Source: Owenia fusiformis (lineage: Eukaryota > Annelida > Polychaeta > Sabellida > Oweniidae). From it: a DNA stretch of 64,000 nucleotides. Of this stretch, positions 35,201 to 46,057 are shown in pieces. A program made the translations under genes and the position numbers. Positions within the stretch are counted from its first letter, which is position 1; every line of letters starts with the position of its first letter. Where the stretch lies: the NCBI GenBank assembly GCA_903813345.2, contig CAIIXF020000005.1, forward strand, positions 16,683,375 to 16,747,374, given 5' to 3'. Under the pieces are notes generated by a model. It saw only the letters and a list, made by a program, of their open reading frames with translations. It was not told the DNA's origin and made no database searches.

Positions 35201-36232
35201 AAGATTACATAGTCAGTTACCAAGGCTACCTAGATTTATAATATCCTGTTAATGTAAACCTGCAAAGAATAATTTATTAGTTCTCATGTAATGGATTAAT
35301 AGATTAATGGAAATACAGATTGAATCAATATCTCTTCTCAGGGTTCTCACTATTCTTTTAGACTCCGGAAATTCTCCAGAGTTTAATGTCTTTTTTCCGG
35401 AGTCTAATAGCTTTTCCAGAGTCTGAAGTGTTTTTTCCGGAGTCTAATTTTACATTTTTGTCACATTATTTGTGGTAAACTCTTAAGAAAATACATAAAA
35501 CTGGGTACAAACAAGGAATATGAAGTCAGAAACCTTTTAGAAATGTATAACATAATTAAAATAGGACGATATTAAATCTTAAGATATAGTATTTTGAAAA
35601 GTATACTAATAGGATATCTCTGATCTCACATGGGGGAGAAGTTGCGATACTGTGAAATATCCTGGGTCTAAAATTTTCTTGGTGAGAACCCTGTCTTCTT
35701 GTGAATAAATTATCCAATTTGTAAAGCCTTTATTCAAAAAATGTTAAAAGAAATCATAAAATGGAATTATTTGGCAAGCCCATATAGTGAAAATTTATGC
35801 CTCTCCCATAAAGTACATATATTTACTTGTAGGAATTGCCTGTGCTATGGTGACTTGAAAAGTGACTCTGTGTGAGTTAGGTGGTGGAGAATTTGATTTT
35901 CTGCTCCTGCGTCTTGAAGATGTGCTACTTCCACTCTTTGGTCTCGATCGATTACTTCCAGAACTTGTTGGTCGACTTGGTATTTTTATTTCTGTTTTAC
36001 TGTCATTGAGTGTTGATGATTCATCCTTATTTCCCAAAGATTTTTCACTTGACCCACTATTTGGCCTTTCTTGAGATATGTTACTTTGTTGACTCAAAGG
36101 CCTTATCTTTTCATCATTACTAACACTACTATTTGGCCTGTCAGAGGACTGCTCATCTTTTCCTTTATCTATGTCTTCTTCAATAGAGTCTTCCTTGTCA
36201 ACAGAGGGTACGCCTGAGTCCTGGTCAGACAT
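20224..36232 (-). CDS. Cilia- and flagella-associated protein 92-like (KIAA1257-like)
   Basis: A complete 20-exon gene encoding 1465 residues. Exons: 36232-35827, 33190-32947, 32285-32140, 31192-31019, 30296-30086, 29632-29397, 28942-28772, 28477-28288, 27968-27856, 27593-27432, 27169-26826, 26105-25945, 25619-25477, 25173-24992, 24272-24155, 23874-23687, 23402-23244, 22237-22022, 21467-20866, 20455-20224. Phases close throughout and no stop interrupts. The first 135 residues are acidic then Ser/Arg-rich and probably disordered. Residues about 150-260 carry GETTWVAWTH, LRIWDTKDKV and RPKAFRLPQ, which I associate with the DUF4550-type region of KIAA1257. Residues about 395-530 are low-complexity linker. 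Residues about 540-800 look C2-like (MIIKVHSATNMP, YWDDIDVILTG, LLEVEVHDRDRK). The C terminus is charged, with WPDERFTYNPAFHHSMTV and LPDIGAYKEYAKEM. A role in cilia or sperm flagella follows from the family name only. The gene model is firm; the name is less sure. Confidence 0.8.
21715..21880. repeat. Palindromic repeat, relative of the 11700 family
   Basis: Inverted blocks ATCGACCTCAGATCAGGTAT and GATATAATACCTGCTCTTC flank a core with CTTAGGGCTAAGCACAAAAG. It lies in the intron before the last large CFAP92-like exon. Confidence 0.55.
22250..22445. mobile_element. Foldback element beside CFAP92-like exon 18
   Basis: The arms match as inverted repeats: GGTTATTTACTGG..GATTGAATATGGG on the left and CCCATATTCAATC..AGAAATAACC on the right, with ATATGATATTGACC blocks inside. 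The centre reads GAGGGAGCGCAGCGACCGAG. The left edge is only about 13 bp upstream of the exon 18 splice acceptor (22237). A further tandem of AATACGATTTTTTCCCGGGG units follows at about 22535-22650. Confidence 0.7.
22746..22801 (-). pseudogene. Partial duplicate of CFAP92-like exon 18
   Basis: Fifty-six bases in intron 17 repeat the start of exon 18: an acceptor CAG, then codons for WPERFTYNPAFHHSMT. One codon (Asp) of the exon 18 version is missing and a few silent changes are present. A weak donor (GTGAAT) follows. Its length is 18 codons plus 2 nt, so inclusion would shift the frame. It is probably a decayed tandem exon duplication. Confidence 0.75.
24504..24954. mobile_element. Pogo-like MITE with an internal 73-bp amplification
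   Basis: The ends read ACAGTGAAACCTGTAAAGTG and, inverted, AACAGTAAAACCTGTGGAAA. The interior has five copies of a 73-bp unit (starts at CAGAGTCCCAA: 24551, 24624, 24697, 24770, 24845). Each carries GTGGAACACCTCCCAAGTGG and TGACTTAATGTTAAATGAAC. It lies in CFAP92-like intron 14. Confidence 0.8.
27262..27444. repeat. Intronic tandem repeat containing copies of the exon 10 donor
   Basis: Units of about 61 bp (starts near 27262, 27323, 27384) and a shorter one ending at 27444 each hold the sequence of the exon 10/intron 10 junction. Read on the minus strand they carry CAAGTAAGTACCAAATG or CAAGTTAGTACCAAATG. The functional donor is at 27431-27430. A second perfect GTAAGT lies 31 nt downstream. 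Confidence 0.8.
27768..27843. mobile_element. Fragment of the pogo-like MITE family
   Basis: Contains GTAAGTGGAACACCTCCATA and ends AAGTTTTACTGTA, matching the family at 24504 and 17909. It ends about 12 bp from the donor side of CFAP92-like exon 9. Confidence 0.6.
29704..29830. repeat. Dispersed repeat of about 120 bp, same family as 5461
   Basis: Reads GGCATTAACATGCAAATCGT, then CATTTGTCACAGATGCCAAC and GACTATAACAATATGCCAC. It lies in CFAP92-like intron 5, just upstream of the exon 6 acceptor. Confidence 0.7.
30615..30912. mobile_element. Foldback element with AAATTTATCC/GGATAAATTT motifs
   Basis: Outer ends are GGGCCCATGAATTC and, inverted, AAATTCACGGCCCC. Inside are repeated AATTTATC(C/T) blocks in both directions. 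Near the centre is a perfect hairpin, CAATCCACCTA CT TAGGTGGATTG (about 30748-30771). It lies in CFAP92-like intron 4. Confidence 0.65.
31269..32108 (+). repeat. YY1-palindrome repeat family, full-length copy
   Basis: An 840-bp copy with both ends visible. It starts CCAGAACAACGGCAACG and ends TTCGTTCGATGGGATAATTAA less the last base. Three internal units of 148 bp follow (ATATGAACAAAATCGC at about 31376, 31524 and 31672), each with an AAAATGGC(G/A)GCCATTTT palindrome. A CGGAC/CGTAC tandem leads to the 3' end. No coding capacity is seen. It lies in CFAP92-like intron 3. Confidence 0.85.
32698..32830 (+). repeat. Dispersed repeat, copy of the 9745 family
   Basis: Reads ATCCAGCTTTTGTCAGAATG, then GGGGGGTTCACATTTGAT, AATTTTGGCCC and AAGTGCTCAAAATGG. 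It lies in CFAP92-like intron 2. Confidence 0.55.
34596..35161. mobile_element. hAT-like element with 8-bp target duplication
   Basis: Termini TAGGGCTGCCATC and GATGGCAGCCCTA are flanked by CATTATAA at both ends (34588-34595 and 35162-35169). Subterminal GTCGAC and TTCGAC motifs repeat on both sides. The 566-bp interior has an open frame on the minus strand, but I recognise no transposase motif in it, so I treat the element as non-autonomous. It lies in CFAP92-like intron 1. Confidence 0.85.
35339..35693. mobile_element. MITE with CAGGGTTCTCAC termini
   Basis: Termini are CAGGGTTCTCAC and GTGAGAACCCTG. TCTTCT stands directly outside both ends. The termini are hAT-like, but the visible target duplication is only 6 bp, so the class is unsure. 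The left part holds tandem CCGGAGTCTAAT-type units. Confidence 0.7.
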
Positions 36233-39200
36233 GTTGATGTACTGAAAGTATGAAAGTCATTAATTAACTAAGTTGGATTGCAATTATATTACAGTTATAG
36301 GTATTTATAGCCATAACTGAATGCAACAAATAGGTAATACTTCAGTAACATGAAAAAATGTGAAAAATCTGAGGCAATTGGTTAATTTCAACAACTAAAC
36401 ATTTTCAAAGTGATTGCATATCCGAGAAGATTGAAAAGTCAACTAAGGAATGAGAAGGCATGAAAACGAGATAGAATAAGGTGATTTTTAGCAGATCACA
36501 CCGATGCATCATCAGAATTACTTTTGACAATGTACATTGCGATGTATAGATTATTCGGAACAAACATGGGCTTTCAACTCTCATTGAAAGCCCATGCAAT
36601 AAACACTTGAATATTCTCATTTGACCTTTTTGACTTATAGGGCTAAGGCTAGACATCTATGTCTATGTCATTGACAATATCTTTTTTGCGTTCAAAACGA
36701 AGACCATGGTAAATATATGAATTATTTGGAAATGTGAAAGTGTTTATGTCTAAGCTAATTAGAGTCAATTTATAGGAAAGCTTACCAGTCTCCACTTTTT
36801 GAAAGTTTAGAACTTTCGCCCGTAATAAATCTTAAGAATCAAAGACGAAAAAGTTCAAATATGCAAGGTACGGTAATAAAAATGTACTTACAGTATGCCC
36901 TGCCTAAACGAAAAGATTAGATTCTCTTTCATTTGTCCATAATATGTATGTAATTTGGAGACAATTTTGTTAAAAATCATCCATGTGAAATCAATTTTTG
37001 GCCGACGCGCATCAATTATAAATAATAACTTATCCGCAAATATATGTAGTCCTAATAATAAGAAGAAAACTTTTGGAGTTTTAAACCATCTAAATTAAGA
37101 TTTTTGGTTCAAAACATTAATTGTATAGTGATGTCTATTTGTATTTGATGTGTACTTCTGTTAAATTCTAAATAAAAGAACATACTCGCGTAATGGTATT
37201 CTTCAGAAAGTAGTGCGGGTTGCCACAACAATCGGAAATGTAATAACGTATGCTCCAAGCCTTTTTCGTACAGAACATTATATTTTACCCGGTGTTTTTA
37301 AAAATGACATGCTTTTGGCATGGTTTCTGCCTGAGTTTTCTGATGATTTGATTGAGTCAACCTTCCAACAATATTCATTTTAAGCAGCAAATATTCAAAA
37401 AGTCAAAGTGATATCATATAGGCTATGTGATATCTACATACAAAATCAGATCTAGAATTGAAGTTCAGATTGTGATCAACTTTGAAATAGTTTTCTTTAA
37501 AAATATGGACGATACCAGGCTAGGGGCGTAGGAATGTGTAACTTCAACACTACGCCAAAAATGAAACAACTGTCAAATCTTCCAGATATCAAAACGCCTA
37601 TTTTGTGCTTGTACTAATGTCATTTCAATGGCAATACATGTACCTTTCTAATGAACTTAAAATGTTCGAATGCATATAACATGTATAAAATCATCGTGGA
37701 AAGCCTATCTTTTAAATCTCGACACAACTCATTCTCTCTTTTCTCATGTTAAGCCTACTGTAATTTTTCTCGAATGATAAGACGACTTTCCAGATAACAA
37801 TGAGAGATTTCTAACCACTTCTGAATAATTGAATTTAGATACATCGGTCTGATTCCATTGTGTATCGTGCCATGCGACAATACAGATTAAAGAAACTCGT
37901 ATGATCAATCGATTTGAAGAAACATATTTGTGATCAATGATACAATTAACCCTAATGTCTGCAAACTAACACTAATTTACAAGACCAAATAACCCCCCCC
38001 CCTCTACAAAGGTCAAATCGAGGTCAACGTGACTTAGGGGTGCCAAAAATGAAGATAATAGCATTTCCAGAACTAAAGTTGTACTTTATGTACTTTCAAA
38101 GATAGCAGGTATCGCCAAAACTCATTGAAATCAATTGAACGTGTAATTGAATAATCAACAATATATTTCAAGCTGTTTTTTGTCTTTTACATTCATATTT
38201 CAAGAAGTACTATTAAAAACAATTAGATTTAGTAAGAAAATAGATAAATCCTGCTTAAGCATTTCGGAACATGCACAAAAGCTGCAAAGGTATTCATCGA
38301 GTAGTAGAAATAAACTGTTTTTATCTCAAATTCGGAAAGAGAACGCGATTCACAAATATTTGGCGAAATTGTAACTTATTTTAAGAATGCACAAGATAGT
38401 CAATAGTGGCTCGATTTTTGTGATCTGTTTAATAATTATTTACCGAAAAGAGCAATAATGATTACTTTGCATTATCTACAGTATTAGAAACAAGATACTT
38501 AACTTTCAATACTTTAATACTAATTCAATATTTCATGAATTTAATTTTTCAAAAAGTGTCATTTATCTGCGGCAATGGTTAGAAAATAACAGAGGCGCAA
38601 AAACCATGCAAAAGAGTACTATTGAAAAATCGAGCATATCATATGGTATCAAAAAACATTTCTTTAGGTTAGTGTGCTCGAGATTACTTTTACAATTTAT
38701 GCACAATGAGAAAATATGACTGAAGAACATAAAAAAATTAATAAGCCTTTTTACTCTCACTTTTCAACACTACGCACTGGCGTTTTTATAAATGCCTACC
38801 TTGGGTTTCAACTAGGATGAAGAAACAATAATTTGTCGACACCGAAGGGTGTATAATATCCGGGTATAGTATATTACCGGAGTATATTCTGAATTTATTT
38901 CCAAATCGTGGAAAAATGAAATATAAAAGTATGATATGACAACTAAGAGTGAAGGAAATCCAGGTATCGATAGTCTACTTGAGTGATGCACCCCTGACAA
39001 AATATTGAAACCCAGGATGAAGAAATTTGAGTCCATTTGAGTTAACCTGGGTGCAAGTTGACTTAAGGTTCGAGTCAACTAAGGTCTGAGTTGACTTTGG
39101 TCCAAGCTGATTAGAAATTATACTCTTGAATGCAAGCTCTAAACCCTGATGCCTTTTAACAGAAGAGTAATTAAAGTAAGAATTCTTAAGTCTATTGTTT

Positions 39201-40346
39201 TTTTCCAATACATCGTGGTTTCCATGGTAACAACGATAGGTTTAGAATTAAGCATATTCTTTTAAAAAGATTTTTGTAACTCACCTAAAAGGATTGACGT
39301 CAATAGTTCAGTTTTCTAATTAGAAATTAATACATTGAATAAAGAAAGCATTTGTCAAATTAGCAACAAGGGGAAGTAGAGGATTAAAAGCATTTTCTTA
39401 CTTTCTGTGATGGTTAACACACTGACTGAATATTATGGTAGTGCCAAAACCCATCTTCTAATATTTAATTAACAATTTAATTTCATGCCTCACAAGATCC
39501 CCTCATTGAGCACATTCCTGGATTCCTCATATTAATGACGTCAATTTATAGTAAAAAGTCACACTTACGATTTTGTGACTTGTCCTATTCAATTCTTTCT
39601 AACTTTTTACTGTATCTACGAAATTCTTTGAAATTTTCTCCATTTGGTCAAAGTATACACCTCTGAATGTTTGGTATAAATAGTTAACAAAGAAAAATCA
39701 AAAAGATATGATTGATAAAGGACCTTGCACCTTTTTTCTCTTTGCAGACGGTAAGTGACTTCTGATGATTTAATGCAATTATGTGAATGTCTTGTATTTC
39801 ATTTTGTGAGGAAGCCAAATGTTTGGTTTGAAACACAATAAAATCTTGAATATTGAATCCATTCATGGCACGTCACACACGCGCCAAATGTCTTTGACTT
39901 GTTGTGCATTTTTAACATCTTGACATATCATTCTGATACTCATAACAACTGTCTGTTTCACCAGAAACATCTCAAGGCTGTGAAGAAATGAGATGTCATA
40001 GTTTATCATGAATGATGGAGACACAGTACTATTAATGTATTGTATTGCTAGGGTGTCTTGTGGTAGGATTGTGATTTAAAAGCATGCCAAAATGTGTCAC
40101 TTTCACAGCTGATTTTGTAATCTGAAAAAGAGAGATTGAGATATTTGTTAAAAAGTGAAATTATTGAAGAATTTTTGAAAAGCGGAGTTTTTTCAAAATT
40201 ATTATTTGAAATTACTTTCACGTTGGCACCTGCGCATATATATTTATATTAGAATTGCCGGAATTTAAAAAAGCGACACGATACTGATTGCAAATTTTTG
40301 TAAAATCATAACAATTTCTCTGAGTTGAAATAATTCCACCTCTTCT
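36233..40346. other. 5' flank of CFAP92-like gene, no further gene seen
   Basis: This should include the promoter and possibly a non-coding first exon of the minus-strand gene; neither could be placed. It contains a short hairpin at 36565-36596. Around 38810-39120 there are CAGGATGAAGAAA and GTTGACTT-type repeats of unclear class. No open frame here resembles a known protein or has supporting splice sites. Confidence 0.5.
36565..36596. repeat. Short hairpin, copy 2
   Basis: CATGGGCTTTCAACT and CAATGAAAGCCCATG form an inverted pair. The left arm is identical to that of the hairpin at 12466-12497. Confidence 0.8.
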
Positions 40347-41162
40347 CACAGGCTGGTATCGAAATATTTGTCCGCTGTGACGCAGCATGCTATTTTTCAT
40401 AAAAACACTAAGAATACTTCACGATTTATTTTTTAACTCATATGTTTCGTTATACCATACAAAATTACTTACTCCATGCAATGGATATATCATTTGCGGG
40501 TAACTTTCACTTCTGTTTGAAGTCCAATTACGCTGGGAAGAAAAGCTATTGAAAATGGCGCCGGAGTATCATACTTCAAAATGTACCATTTCTTGTTTAA
40601 CTTTCTAATGGCACGATATAGTGACACGATGTACTGAAAGTATATACACATGGTTTCAGCATAACTATGAAGGTATAAATGAGATGTTGATTATAAAAAA
40701 TAATGTTTAATTTTTTTGTCCGCTGTGACGGAGCAGTTGCAAATGTGAACTGTGAAAATGCTCCGTCACAGCGGACAAAAAATATTAATATTATTTTTTA
40801 TTAAAAAAACTAAAAAGACCCAATGCATTAATATCTCATTAATACATTCAGAGGTATGCTTAAAACATATGTTAATATTATCGTGTCACTATATCATGCC
40901 ATTAAAAAGTTAAAAAAGAAATGGTACATTTTAGAGTTTGATACTCTGGCGCCGTTTTCAATAGATTTTACTCCTAGCGTTATTGGACTTCAAACAGAAG
41001 TGAAGGTTACACGCAAATGATATATCCATTGCATGGAGTAAGTTATTATCTTTGATATAACGAAACATATGAGTAAAAAATAGATCGTGAAGCATTCTTA
41101 GTGTTTTTATGAAAAATAGCATGCTCCGTCATAGCGGACAAATCTTTCGATGCCAGCCTGTG
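40347..41162. mobile_element. Foldback element, 816 bp, with 5-bp target duplication
   Basis: The two halves are imperfect inverted copies over nearly 400 bp each, starting CACAGGCTGG and ending CCAGCCTGTG. CTTCT lies directly outside both ends (40342-40346 and 41163-41167). A motif TTTGTCCGCTGTGACG occurs four times: near each outer end and twice around the central loop, in mirrored orientation. Short open frames at both ends are mirror images of each other and not genes. No transposase is present. Confidence 0.85.
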
Positions 41163-42419
41163 CTTCTAGGCATGGGATTTCAAAAGTTCTGGCCTGGGTC
41201 TTTCGTCCTGGCAATTACACTGCTTATCTGTATGTTTGATCATTATTTGGGATGTCACATTTTCCTGGTAGCCATTTCAAATTTTGATTTCAGTAGCCAT
41301 CTTTAAATGAGCCAGGGCGGGAAAAGGGGTCCTATCATAGATTTTTTTAAAAAACGTCACCAATTTATACATAGATTTTTTGTTTACCTTAAAAAGTACA
41401 GAGACCTTTCAAATGAGCCACTGCTAATGTCTTAACAATTTTTCCTTGCAGATATAGTCCAAAAAGACGGATTTGAATTAAGCACATTTCCCTCTTAATC
41501 TTGGGCACATTTTGGGGCTCTGTAGCACAATTCCAATTTTTGTGATAACTGATAAGACCGGTTTTCCTATGTCGAAGCTCAAATTCTAAGAGGTATCAGG
41601 ACATAAAATCCAAACCAAATTTGACTACTAGTTATGAGTTATAAACGATTACATTTTACAACAAAATGACAGTCACTTCTACTTCGGCAACCATCTTCTT
41701 CATTTTTGGGCACCAGCCTATACTATTTGAACGAAATTCGCTTTGGAGTTTGGATTATCAAAATTACATTTCTCATGAAAAACGGTGGCCATGACTGAAA
41801 TAAACAGTCGTGTTTGATTTTTTTTCTTGAGCATGGTCTTATTCCCATAACACTTAAGTCTTTAAAACTTGGACGAAAACCGATGAACCAGTATTAACAA
41901 TTTTCATGAAAAATGACCACCACCACTTTGAATTAGTGGTCATTTGAAAAAAATTCCTTTCAAGCAGAGGTATTATATGACCCTCAGACAACAGCCTATA
42001 AAAAGAATCAAATCTATCCACCTGTATTTGAGTGATCAAAGAATACATTTTTAATGAAAATGGTGGCCATTTTGAGTTCAGCAGCCATATTACAAAGGAT
42101 GTAGTGCACTCTCCATTATGATTTCCTCAACCTCAGCCCATGTGGGCCCAAATGCTTAAATTTTTTCCAAACTATTATGTGAAATTGTATTCTTCATGTT
42201 GCACCTAAAATGATTCATTCTGACCATGGGGATATTTGCCCATAATTGCACTATGTCCTTTCTTCTGGAGTAAAAGAACTATTCTCATAAGACGATCAAC
42301 ATTTGACACTTGATAAGCCATATTACATTTTCGCCAAAAAAATCTTGAAAATTCATTCCTTGAAATAGGCTTAACATTCAAATTCAATATTTTATCAATA
42401 TAACTTAAACTTTCAAAGA
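41163..42419. repeat. Degenerate ATGGTGGCCATTTT repeat tract
   Basis: Between about 41690 and 42110 the sequence has scattered GGTGGCCAT, AGCAGCCATATT and TATTTGAGTGATC motifs, as in the YY1-palindrome family but much more diverged. No gene was seen. Confidence 0.45.
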
Positions 42420-42548
42420 CACGCGGTACTAACTTCGACCGTTAATTTGAATTTTTGACCTACCAGATGTTTGAAAATCAAGGATTGCGAGTCTCATACT
42501 GCACCGTTTTTTTTCAAACTTGCCTTTGGACGAAGTTAGTACCGCGTG
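42420..42548. mobile_element. 129-bp MITE with CACGCGGTACTAACTTCG ends
   Basis: Perfect 18-bp terminal inverted repeats (CACGCGGTACTAACTTCG), extended by a few more matching bases, are flanked by AAAGA at both sides (42415-42419 and 42549-42553). Like the element at 40347, it begins with CAC and has a 5-bp direct repeat. Confidence 0.7.
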
Positions 42549-42772
42549 AAAGAGAGAGCACACCAACAACGTCAGTCAGTATCAACAGCATGTGTTTGGC
42601 TTATGTATGTATGTATGTATAATTTATTTGCATCTTTTATAAAAAGACAGTTACATTGCATACAGTATATAATTAGGAATAAAGGTATAAAAATACATAT
42701 ATTATATAGTACCATTTACAAGAATGATATTATCATACCACACTACATGTGATTAGCCTAGTAAATGCCATT

Positions 42773-45700
42773 CTATGAGATCAATGAATTGCGCTTAGTA
42801 TACATTTGAGTTACTATTCCTGAGATAAAAACTAGCGTATCAATGTCATCTATTGACACTTGAATCCCGAGAGACATTCTCATTTTCTGGTCATTTGACA
42901 TTAAATGCATTTCATTGAAAAATATTGCCAAGGGTCTTCTAACATCAGCAAGTGCTTCACAATGCAACATGAAGTGCTCAATTGTGTCATAACAAGAATT
43001 GCAACAAGGACACATCGATTCGGAGAATCTGAAACAACCGGTTTGCAAATGTAACATGAGCTGGCATGATTTTTTCATCATTGGAAATTCTTGACAAATT
43101 TTCCACCAAATAGTAGGGCATAAAGTAGGTGTGGTCGTTAAAGATTCACAATACCATTTCAAAGAACTATATAATGAGCACATGATTCTTAAACTCTGTA
43201 AATCAGAGTTACCGACGATCATTTTTACCTTTTTGCTCCAACTGAATTTCGACCCATATTGCGCTGTACCTAACATTTTTACAACACTACCTCTCATATT
43301 GTACCTTACAACTGTGTTCCACATACTAACTAGAGGTGACATAGAGTGCCCAACACCAAATATTGCCAAGGGTCTTCTAACATCAGCAAGTGCTTCACAA
43401 TGCAACATGAAGTGCTCAATTGTGTCATAACAAGAATTGCAACAAGGACACATCGATTCGGAGAATCTGAAACAACCGGTTTGCAAATGTAACATGAGCT
43501 GGCATGATTTTTTCATCATTGGAAATTCTTGACAAATTTTCCACCAAATAGTAGGGCATAAAGTAGGTGTGGTCGTTTAAGATTCACAATACCATTTCAA
43601 AGAACTATATAATGAGCACATGATTCTTAAACTCTGTAAATCAGAGTTACCGACGATCATTTTTACCTTTTTGCTCCAACTGAATTTCGACCCATATTGC
43701 GCTGTACCTAACATTTTTACAACACTACCTCTCATATTGTACCTTACAACTGTGTTCCACATACTAACTAGAGGTGACATAGAGTGCCCAACACCATTCA
43801 TTATTTGAACGAGTCTGTGGATTGCAACGCATTTATAAATATTACTCATAGGTAAGCTCAAGATTCCCCAGAAGAACATTAACCTATATATATCTATTTT
43901 CCTGGATATCTTACTTAAACCTAATGGAGCTGTAGCTATTGGGTTGGCAGACCCCTTCGGTAGGTTTTGAACTCGTCTACCAATCTCTCTGTGTACTATT
44001 TCAAGACGTTCTACTTCCTGTGGGGTGTACTGTATAACGGCGCAACCATACAGCATTGTGTTAAGGGAATACGTAGTATATAGTCTACTGGCAGTGAGGG
44101 GACTAAGACCCCCTGTCAGAGAACCGAGGCCTAACAGTGAAAAGAATTTCCGTTTCCCCCTGCTTATGACATCTGTAATATAGTCGGTACGTTGGCCGAG
44201 TGGGATTCCAACATGAATCGCGCCAGTTTTCAACGTGATTGTATCATGGCCAAGCTTAACTGGTTCGTTTATTGGAAGCTTATTTCCGAAAGCTAACATC
44301 ACACATTTCCCTGGGTGGAATTCTATTCTCCACATCTGACTATATTGCCATACGGCATTCAGAAGATAGTTCATGTTTTGGACACTGGGTGCCATCAGTG
44401 TCAAGTCATCTGCGTAGGCTGCAGCAGAGACATCTATATGTCCTATTGTAAGGCCCTTTTTTAACCCCGTGACATCATTAAGAAGTTCTGCTAGGTAATA
44501 CTGGTAGACCAACATCGACAAAATTCCTCCTTGATGGACCCCCTGCTGTACGCTGAAGCAATCTGATTGCTCACCAGCACTTAAAACCGCGCATTTGTAC
44601 GTTTTAAACGACTGGTACATTATTCGCCAGAATTTGCCATTAATACCACAGTGATATAACTTGTATAGGAACCCATCGATCCACATGGTATTGAAGGCTT
44701 TACGGATGTCTAATAGACAACACAGGACAGTCCTCCCTTTGTCAATATTGTGAGCGATTGTCTCTTGTACCAGAAAAGAGCGGTATATGTTTCAGCAGGG
44801 CGTCTTTGCTACGCATTAACAACACGTTATCGAACAATTTCCTCAGAATTGTCATAAGGGTAATATCCCTATAGTTATCTCTTTCTATGGGACTCTTATT
44901 CCCTCCCTTAAAAAGAGGCACTAGGAGTCCCATGCAAAAATTACTTGGAATATACTCGTGTTTACAAATCATTACAAAAAGTTTAGTTACAACCTAATTA
45001 GATTCTGACCACCGTATTTTACGTGCTCTGCAGAAATATCATCCCAACCACATGCCCTGTTACTATTTAAACACATAATGGCTTCCTGCACTTCTTGGGG
45101 ACTTATTTCTCGATCAAGAATAGTATTGACATTTCCCAGTGATTTAGCACATAGTGTTGGTATCTGTGACTCTACGTGTTTTCGAAATGCTTCATTAAAG
45201 TGCGGGCTTTCCTTAGGAGATGCTAGATTTTGAAAGTGAGTTTTCCAGGCATTTCTTACATCGCTAGGATTTGAGAGAAGATCGTCATTATCGTCTCGAA
45301 TAGTTTGGACTTTATCACATTTAGACCCCCTACTCTTTGTCACCAAATACCAGTATAAACGTTGGTCAAGGAATTCGGAATCATACAACTTTTTTAATTC
45401 ATCAATTTCATAGTCCTTTTGCACTTGGTGATATGCCTTCTTAAATTGCTTATTAGCCTGTTTATAATTAACCAGTAATTGGTTCCCCTGTGCTCGGGGT
45501 CTGCCTGCTCGCACCCACAATCTCCACGATATACGTTTAGCGTTAACAAGTTCAGTTAAAGTTGATGACCAAAAGGGCTTCTGATGTTTAAGAAATTGTT
45601 TGCACGGTACATTTATGGATGACTCAATTAAAATATCAGTGAAAGTTTCTACCAGACACTCAATCTCTTCATTTGAACAGCCGGTATAATCATTTAAGGA

Positions 45701-46057
45701 CATTTCATGTAATATATTACTTAACTTTTGTTCTACAATAGAAGTATATACCTCATTGATATCTTCACGTGTCAGCTTATTCCAAGCATAGACCTTTTTT
45801 GAGCTACTCACATGACGAACTGGCTTAATGCCAATCAGTTCCAGTTTTGATTTAACCACAAGATGATCAGATGTAAGATCAGCTGATTCGTGAAGTACCA
45901 CACAGGACAATACGTTAGGAATTAATTCCTCAGATACAGCAATGTGATCGATGTACGACGTGCCTTTGTGGGAAACAAAGGTGTAAAGTGGGCCAGTCGC
46001 ATCATCCATCATTATGCCTGTTAAACCTAATGGGGGGATTGTCATTATCCTATTCAT
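42773..46057 (-). pseudogene. LINE ORF2 relic: endonuclease C-terminus, reverse transcriptase, zinc knuckle
   Basis: Reading from 46057 downward, the endonuclease end shows SYIDHIAVS and TSDHLVVKS. The reverse transcriptase follows with NYRDITL, LDIRKAFNT (motif A), HQGGILS and AYADDLTLMAPS (catalytic YADD). The C-terminal segment has CPCCNSCYDTIEHFMLHC. There are two frameshifts, one near 44990 and one near 44770. A 438-bp segment (43358-43795) is repeated in tandem at 42920-43357, in frame. A single base difference in the first-read unit (43578) makes a stop after WYCES. The product cannot be active. Open blocks are 46057-44987, 44972-44742, 44686-43577 and 43519-42773. Confidence 0.9.
42920..43795. 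repeat. 438-bp tandem duplication inside the LINE
   Basis: Units 42920-43357 and 43358-43795 are identical by eye except for one base (A at 43140, T at 43578). The period of 438 is a multiple of three. The second copy adds a repeated C-terminal zinc-knuckle coding region. It is either a very recent duplication or an assembly artefact. Confidence 0.9.

Noticed and set aside
40218-41306. Two short frames with the same N terminus (MKNSMLRHSGQIF)
   Set aside because: They are mirror copies at the two ends of the foldback element and diverge outside it.
42773-46057. Functional host gene with a reverse transcriptase domain
   Set aside because: Two frameshifts, a premature stop and a 5' truncation with a microsatellite tail indicate a dead LINE.
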